From Sacculina carcini (lineage: Eukaryota; Arthropoda; Thecostraca; Sacculinidae): a stretch of 64,000 bases of DNA. The stretch spans positions 351,501 to 415,500 of the forward strand of contig OU696589.1 of assembly GCA_916048095.2 (NCBI GenBank). The letters run 5' to 3'. The notes under the pieces were generated by a model, which saw only the letters and a program-made list of their open reading frames with translations, was not told the origin of the DNA and did not search any database. How positions within the stretch are numbered: the first letter of the stretch is position 1; the number at the start of each line of letters is the position of its first letter. A program made the translations under genes and the position numbers. Below, one piece after another: positions 58,437-64,000 of this stretch.

Positions 58437-58736
58437 TTAAAAGAAAACGTGAAGCTCATGTGGTGTGCCATGTGCAACAGCGCCACGCATCACTTCGCAG
58501 ATCTCTCCAGAAGTCATGCTGATTAGGATATCAGGCAACCATATTGCATCCAGGCGATCATTCAGAACCACACGCAGTTTCCCCTGTGTTTCCAACCGAT
58601 GTGTGTGCGTCGTTCCAGCCTGATCCTCTGTATGTGTAGTCGTCCAGGCATATGTTATATGTCGCAATAAACAGGCGATCCAGATAACTTGTCTTTTGAA
58701 CATGTGTTGTTCCGTGGCATATACCTTTCGCCACAT
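58437..58736 (-). pseudogene. Minus-strand ORF with a W-L-P-D motif, identity uncertain
   Basis: A 99-codon minus ORF: RQVIWIACLLRHITYAWTTT, LETQGKLRVVLNDRLDAIWL, then PDILISMTSGEICEVM. KLRVVLNDRLDAIWLPDI resembles loop A of Cys-loop ligand-gated channels (x-W-x-P-D-I). The same stretch also lines up with exon 4 of the lectin gene (VWLPAD..MTSG). No good splice sites were found on the minus strand. It could be an inverted, degraded gene fragment. I cannot choose between the readings. Confidence 0.25.
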
Positions 58737-58835
58737 TTATGACCCCGGCCTTTCACCACACTCCCAAAGTATAATGTTAAGGAGTAATTTCAGTGTTTAA
58801 ATTTTATCACCTTAATACTTAAAATTGGTGATATT

Positions 58836-59051
58836 TTAGCAACACATTAAGCTCAACTTATTATCGCAACTATTTGCGATATTTAGAGCATAAGAATTAT
58901 TGTCGCCATTGAGGTGAAAATTGAAGCTCATGAAGCATGCAATCCTAGCACAACCGCCAATGATAAGAACGTATTGTAGTTGTGGAGGTAAACGACGGTC
59001 CAAGTCTGGAGATATATTTATGCACAGCGAAACGACAAAAACTGAGAACAA
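58836..59051 (-). pseudogene. Minus-strand ORF resembling a CTLD end
   Basis: On the minus strand, a pyrimidine-rich stretch ending in TCTCCAG precedes LDRRLPPQLQYVLIIGGCAR, then NGDNNSYALNIANSCDNKLS and LMCC with a stop. SYALNI..SCDNKLSLMC has the look of a CTLD C-terminus (C...C...FMC). It lies in opposite orientation to the lectin gene, so it could be an inverted exon or a terminal exon of a neighbouring minus-strand gene. Confidence 0.3.
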
Positions 59052-59069
59052 AATGTAAGTGTGTCAGAG

Positions 59070-59226
59070 TTGTTTACTACCTCGGCTTGTATACCCCCTA
59101 TTGGAACTCACCTAGATCTGTACAGAGGATCGAATGTTCTAGAAGAATGGAGTAAAACGAGACAAGAAACATTAAATATAGGAGATACAATCAAAACTGT
59201 TATCTATAAATGCAAGCGTAAATCAG
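59070..59226 (+). CDS. Candidate exon 9 of the CTLD gene (sushi-like half domain?)
   Basis: Open from about 59,061. With acceptor TGTCAGAG it starts in phase 0 (matching exon 8) and ends in phase 1 at TCAG|GTAATA. Reads LFTTSACIPPIGTHLDLYRG, SNVLEEWSKTRQETLNIGDT and IKTVIYKCKRKS. C-x-P-P-I...GD-x-I...Y-x-C resembles the first half of a sushi/CCP module. It does not look like a normal CTLD second half. The acceptor lacks a pyrimidine tract, so this is tentative. Confidence 0.35.
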
Positions 59227-59844
59227 GTAATAAAACAATTTATAAAGATAATTAATGAAATCTGAATATTTACAATCTCACCGAAACAAGAAACAGTAAC
59301 AGCTACTATTTACATATCGGGCCTAATAGATGTTAGGCCCAGCATGTCACAGCGATTTTGGTTGTTGTTGGTATAGCGCGTCGGCCGATTTGTTGTTGTT
59401 GCTGCTGTTGTTGTTAGTTACTGCATTTAGCACAGGTTAGACTCAGATGCAGGGATAACTCAATACAACTCTTTTGTTACACAAGCACCATAGATGCATG
59501 TTACTCGTGTTGCCTCAACCTAAAGCTATGAAATAACTAGAGTTAGAGAAAATGTCTAGAGCAGTAATACGATTATCCTTATGTGTACAGATACTAGATA
59601 TTAGTTGAAATGAAGATATAATCCAGTTGAGTTCATAGTGAGAAAAAATCAGATACATGGCGCAACGGCGTTTTTGTTGTTGTTGTTTGTTTTGTTTTTT
59701 TGTTTTCTCTTATATTTTAATCAAGAAAGAAGTATACGAAAATACATCAGATAAAGTGATGTATTACTGTTTTAGACAATTTGCAGTGATGACAATGTTC
59801 TGGAGTAATCATATTTGACTTGTGAGTCCAGTGTCTGTCAAGAA
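59227..59844. other. Spacer with (TTG)n tracts
   Basis: TTGTTGTTG runs at 59,360-59,375, 59,391-59,416 and 59,673-59,690. The first lies near TATAGCGCGTCGG, which may be a scrap of an L2-like LINE tail. No gene. Confidence 0.5.
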
Positions 59845-62800
59845 CTTCAAGGTGTGAGGAACATATCTAGGGTTGAACAGAAGCAGATCCAGAGATATGG
59901 ATGTATTTTGAGGAAAGCTATGTAATATGAGGTGACGTTGAGTTCTGTATTAGGGACAGTGGAGCAGAACGTGTTGTATGTTGAGCGTAGTGCTGCATAT
60001 GGCGCACAGTGCAGGAGGATTGTGTCGAAAGATGTGGCTGTGTGTGAGAAGAGTGTGCCCGATGCGGAGTCTGGTGAGGGATGTGTGTAGTCGGCGGTGA
60101 CACGGAGGATATTTGTGGTCGCGTGTGATGTAATGCCTAGACTGATGAGAGAAAGGTGCTGATGGATAAGGCATGGTATCAAGACAGTAGAAGGAGACGC
60201 GGTAAGAAATAGTATTCATGATATCTGATGGGGATAGCGGAGGATAGGAGATGTGTGTGTGCTGTAAATCCTGTTTGGCAACGGAGTCGGCCTGGTCGTT
60301 CCCAGTGATACCGGAGTGACTGGGGCCCATAGGAAGGAAAAATATTGTATGTAAAATTGGGATGCCAAATCAATGTAGAGAGTTGCCGATATAATGGATA
60401 GAGCGTTGTGAGGATCTATAAGAGATTTAATTGCTGTTTACGAGTCAGAGACAATGACTGAACGGTTGAATTTTTCAGTTTGGACAATCTCGAGGGCCTG
60501 ATATATGGCAAATTGCTCTGCAATGTAAATAGTAGTGTGATCTGGGAGACCGTGAGAAATTGCAATGGAACGGCAAGGTACAACTGCAGCACAGGCCGAC
60601 AGGTCGGACTGCACTGAGGCGTCGGTGAATATGAACGTAGACTCCGAATGAGATGATTTGAATTCATAGTAATTTTGCAGAATTTCGGTTGGAATTGCAG
60701 ATTGTGTATTGTGGATTAGGTATTTCATACGAGGTGGAGTGTAATCGAACGGTAAATTTTGATGTAAAACGAGTGAATTCGGGTAGAAATTTAGAAGCTT
60801 GCATGCGGTTCTATAGGTCAGTCCTAAGCTGAAACCGCCTGACCGGTTAACAAGAACGGACCGAAAGTTGTCAAAATTTTGGAGACTGAGAAGAATGAGA
60901 GAACATGGATGATCAGGATCAGCCAGAATTTTCATGCAATACTTTATGAATTGATATAATCTGCGAGAATGAAGAGAAGTGACACCGAGCACCAGATGTA
61001 GTTTTGTATAGGGGAGGAACGTAGAGCACCAGTCGCCAGACGAAGGCAGGAATTTTGTAAAATATCGAGATTGACCAATGTTGAATTAGGAGAGAAAATA
61101 TAGACGCTGGAGCTGTACTCTAATATTGGACGGATTAATGTATAATATAGTCTGATGAGAATTTAGTGATTTGTGTCATAAACTGGATGTGATAGACATT
61201 TGAGAATGCTTATGCGCTGTAAGACCCGGGAATTTATATGTTGGATATGGGATCGAAAAGAGAGTTGTGGATCAAGGATAATCCCCAAGAATTTGGTGTA
61301 TTTTTTGGAATTTAATGGGCTGGCAAGACAGAGTAAGTGAATTTTGAAGTTTTGGTTGTGTAGAACAATTTTTCCGAAAGAAAGTGGCTGTTGTTTTCCC
61401 AGGTGAAATGAGGAGACCGAAACGGGAGCAATTTTGTGACACAGTGTTTATGGCCAGCTGAAGTACACTTATCATGGAGGATATGTGCACTCCAGTACTC
61501 GACAACGCTATGTCATCGGCGTATGTGCAGAATTTTACGCCAGAGGGGAGATTCCTAGTGATCTGATATATACTCGTAACTATAATGAAAATGGTTGGCG
61601 AGAGGACTCCTCCGTGGAAAACTCCGTTTTCTTGTGTGAATGTGTCAAATAGTTGTGTGGTGCGTACCTGGAAAGTTATATTGGAGAGATACCTTTTATG
61701 AAGTTCAGCAAATGTCCCCGTAGTCCATATGATTTTAATAGATGGATAGTAGCAGTTTTGGAGACTTTATCAAAAGCAGAAGACAGGTCTAAGAATAAGG
61801 CCAGAGTAGAAAGTTTGTTTTGGAAGCCGATGCAAATGTGTGATGTTAGAAGATTGACATTGTCGAAAGTGGAGCGATTTCTGGTGAAGGCAGTCTGTTC
61901 AGGAAATATTAGATTTGTGATAGAAGCGAAATAATTGAGGCGAGGAGGTACAATTCTTTCGTATAATTTCCAGAAGCAAGAAGTCAGTTGGATAGGAGGG
62001 TAGGATGACAGGTCTGACTTAGACATTCCTGGCTTGAGTATGGGTACAATTATGCAGTGTTGCCATGATGGGGGGTAGAAGTCATTGATCCAAAGTTGAT
62101 TACAACACGACAACAAGATAATTTTGTTTGATGAGTTCAAATTTTTGAAGAAGGCGTAATGAATGTCATCCGGCCCTGGTGATGTATAATGACATTGAGA
62201 TATACATTTGTATAGCTCTAGAATAGTAAAAGGAGTATTGTAGGATGACACGGTAAGAATAGAGGATCCGGTAGTAACAGAGGATGTAGGTGATACAGTG
62301 GATGGATGACTTGGGGTGGATGAACTTTTTGAGATTTGTGAGTAGTGTGTAGCACGTTGATGGAGAACTGGTGGCTGGTAAGTGATGAGTGGGTTACCTA
62401 AATATGTTACTGGAGGGGAGGTCGGTGGTCGGTGTATTTAGCAGAAAGAACGGACTGTGTGCCATAGTATAGTAATGGGTTCTCTGTGCGTGAAAGAGTG
62501 AGTGAGGTGAGACCAGCTGTCACGTTTGGCAGAGCGGATCGTCTTGTGCGCCATTGATTTGGCCCTCTTGTAGGTGTCAAGAGATGATGTGGTGCGGTGG
62601 GACCGAAAGAAGCGCAGGGCTCTTTTGCGTTTTAGCACTGCATCTCTACGCGCTTGGGTCCACCATGGACAACTACGTCGGGCTTTGTGATGAGTCTTAG
62701 AAGAAGGAATGGAATGTGTGGCAGCGTAAAGAAGAGAAAATGCTATGTGAACGGCTATTATAGTGTAATCGGATTCAGTGTATTGTTCTGTGAATATAAT

Positions 62801-63600
62801 GTTGGTTTATACTGGAATATACTGTATCCAGTTGGCTTGTGCATATTTCCACCTGATCTGATGTGAAGGTATGATTGAGCAATATGATAGGAGAGAGGTA
62901 ATAACAGGAGAGTGATCACTAGAGAGGAATGAGTCGTGACACTGCCAGTGCAATAAAGGAGCTAGAATTGAGGAGCATAGTGTAATATTGAGATGTGCGA
63001 GTGTGCCGTTGTGTTCGTGTAGTCGGGTTGGTGAGCCATCGTTGAGAAAGTTGAGTGTGTGATTGGTGATGGAGGAGACCAGCTCGCGGCCTCGAACGTC
63101 TGAGACGACCGAGCCCCAGAGGAGTGTTCGGCATTAAAATTACCGCAGAGGATAAAGGGATGCAGAAATTGTTGGATAAGAGAATCAAAGAAGGAAGAAT
63201 CTCAAATTTGTTGTGGTGGGATGTATAAACTGCATATAATGATTGTTTTGTTATATATAGTTATTTGAACGGCTACAGCCTGGTATGGTCCGGTGAGTGT
63301 GATGCGATGATGTGGAAGAGAGGACTGAATGAGGAATCTGGCACCGCCATTACGCCTGACGTTATCAGCATAGAAGTGGTGTACGTGGTAACAGTTGGGC
63401 ATGAAGTGAAGGCTGTCAGTTGGGAGAAGATATGTTTCTTGTAGACAGACGGTGTGTGGAAGATTAGAAGAGAGAAGTTGTTGGAGCTCTGATCGTTTGT
63501 TGTCAAAGCCCCTACAGTTCCATTGAAAGATTAATGGATGCATATGATGACCACGTTGTGTTACGTGTGTATACATAAATTTGTGTGATGATAGAGGGGA
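59845..63600 (-). mobile_element. I-type LINE with endonuclease, RT and RNase H, defective
   Basis: Minus-strand ORF2 in several frames. Endonuclease: PLIFQWNCRGFDNKRSELQQ (about 63,480-63,540), LPHTVCLQETYL, NGGARFLIQSSLP, and IICSLYIPP. RT: YTSPGPDDIHYAFFKNLNSS (about 62,130-62,190), QHCIIVPILKPGMSKSDLSS, FPEQTAFTRNRSTFDNVNLL, LALFLDLSSAFDKVSKTATI and TYADDIALS (61,510-61,535). RNase H: FIFTDASVQSDLSACAAVV (about 60,580-60,640), YIAEQFAIYQALEI, VIVSDS and HSGITGNDQADSVAKQ (about 60,270-60,320), giving D-E-D-D. The tail has CAICSTTLNIQHVLLHCP. Frameshifts and stops separate these blocks. ORF1 was not found. The 3' end is near 59,845. Confidence 0.8.
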
Positions 63601-63906
63601 TTGAGTATTGGATGATTTGTTGATTTTTTTCTTGTAGTAGTCGGTCGTGCTTTCTGTCCGGTATAATTCTATTTTGACTTCTGGTGTCCCTTGGCGTCCC
63701 TCGGCATTGTGTGAGCGCACGTTTGCGATAGTATCTCCCCTTCCACCTGTGACGTGTAGTTTTCCGTCTGCATGTGTGTCTGTGTTTGTCCCTAGCGCGT
63801 CTCGTCAACTGGCACACTAGGTGTACGCGCGTGTGCTGTCCTTTCTCGAATATCACGCTCTGTCTACTGTTTTTTCGCTACCTTTTCTCTCTTTTTGCGG
63901 GCTATC
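63601..63906. promoter_or_regulatory. Possible 5' UTR of a + strand element
   Basis: The sequence becomes pyrimidine-rich on the + strand (CTGTTTTTTCGCTACCTTTT near 63,868-63,887) directly before the ATG at 63,907. No ORF of its own. Assignment is tentative. Confidence 0.3.
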
Positions 63907-64000
63907 ATGGACGCGGTCTGCACTGTCTGCAAATTAGCTGGCAGCGATGTAGCCAGGTGTCTTTCCTGCTCGACTTGCCCGGCGTGGGCTCACACAAAAT
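63907..64000 (+). CDS. Start of a PHD-like ORF, runs off the window
   Basis: Reads MDAVCTVCKLAGSDVARCLS and CSTCPAWAHTK. C-x2-C...C-x2-C-x(2)-C..W-x-H resembles the first half of a PHD finger. PHD fingers occur in ORF1 of some LINEs (CR1/L2 type), so this is probably ORF1 of another retrotransposon, but a host gene is possible. Only 31 codons are visible. Confidence 0.45.
   Translation, partial: MDAVCTVCKLAGSDVARCLSCSTCPAWAHTK

Noticed and set aside
58437-58736. Confident call of a Cys-loop ligand-gated channel gene
   Set aside because: Only one motif (IWLPDI) supports it. There is no Cys-loop, no membrane segments and no neighbouring exons, and part of it also resembles a lectin exon.

Overview
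The window looks like a repeat-rich invertebrate animal genome. It is AT-rich, has spliceosomal GT-AG introns, and carries several LINE clades, Ty3/gypsy-type LTR elements, a Penelope-like element and DNA transposons stacked inside one another. No bacterial-type feature, tRNA, rRNA or CRISPR array was seen. I cannot name the phylum from sequence alone.

The only convincing host gene lies on the + strand. It appears to start near 10.33 kb (TATA-like box) with an ATG at 10,500 and a signal peptide. Eight exons were recognised: 10,500-10,551; 11,222-11,361; 11,455-11,502; 12,914-12,989; 39,082-39,294; 40,106-40,314; 57,022-57,205; 57,582-57,808. They splice in perfect phase to 1,149 nt (383 codons). 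The product is a secreted protein with C-type-lectin-like domains (CTLDs): one complete, a second complete, and the first half of a third. The gene may continue rightwards; a weak candidate next exon is at 59,070-59,226. Two introns are very large (about 26.1 kb and 16.7 kb) and are almost entirely mobile DNA.

Left of the gene (1-9.4 kb): a Penelope-like remnant whose RT and GIY-YIG parts are inverted against each other; a minus-strand Jockey/CR1-like LINE; and a large + strand I-superfamily LINE (ORF1 with zinc knuckles; ORF2 with RT and RNase H) that appears to have landed in the minus-strand LINE.

Intron 4 (12,990-39,081) holds: an L2-like LINE (13.16-15.67 kb, minus); a long-TIR DNA element (15.71-17.40 kb); a TE-linked conserved ORF (17.6-18.1 kb); a gypsy 3' fragment (18.1-19.1 kb); a degenerate piggyBac (19.16-21.59 kb) with a hAT-like MITE inside; a minisatellite overlapping a Cys-rich ORF (22 kb); gypsy A (23.50-28.61 kb, minus); and gypsy B (28.68-37.20 kb, minus). 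Gypsy B is split by a TA-flanked TIR element (30,347-34,632). That element is in turn split by a 2.9-kb element (30,498-33,404) with about 310-bp TIRs that encodes a PIN/FEN-like protein. This last element is the most interesting candidate for something poorly described.

Intron 6 (40,315-57,021) holds a CR1 tail and a nearly full CR1 joined at an (AC)n tract, and gypsy C (44.80-55.74 kb, +). Gypsy C carries two LINE insertions: an RTE-like copy (minus) and a second L2-like copy (+). Right of exon 8 lie short ambiguous ORFs, an I-type LINE with RNase H (59.85-63.6 kb, minus), and the start of a + strand ORF with a PHD-like Cys/His pattern that runs off the window.
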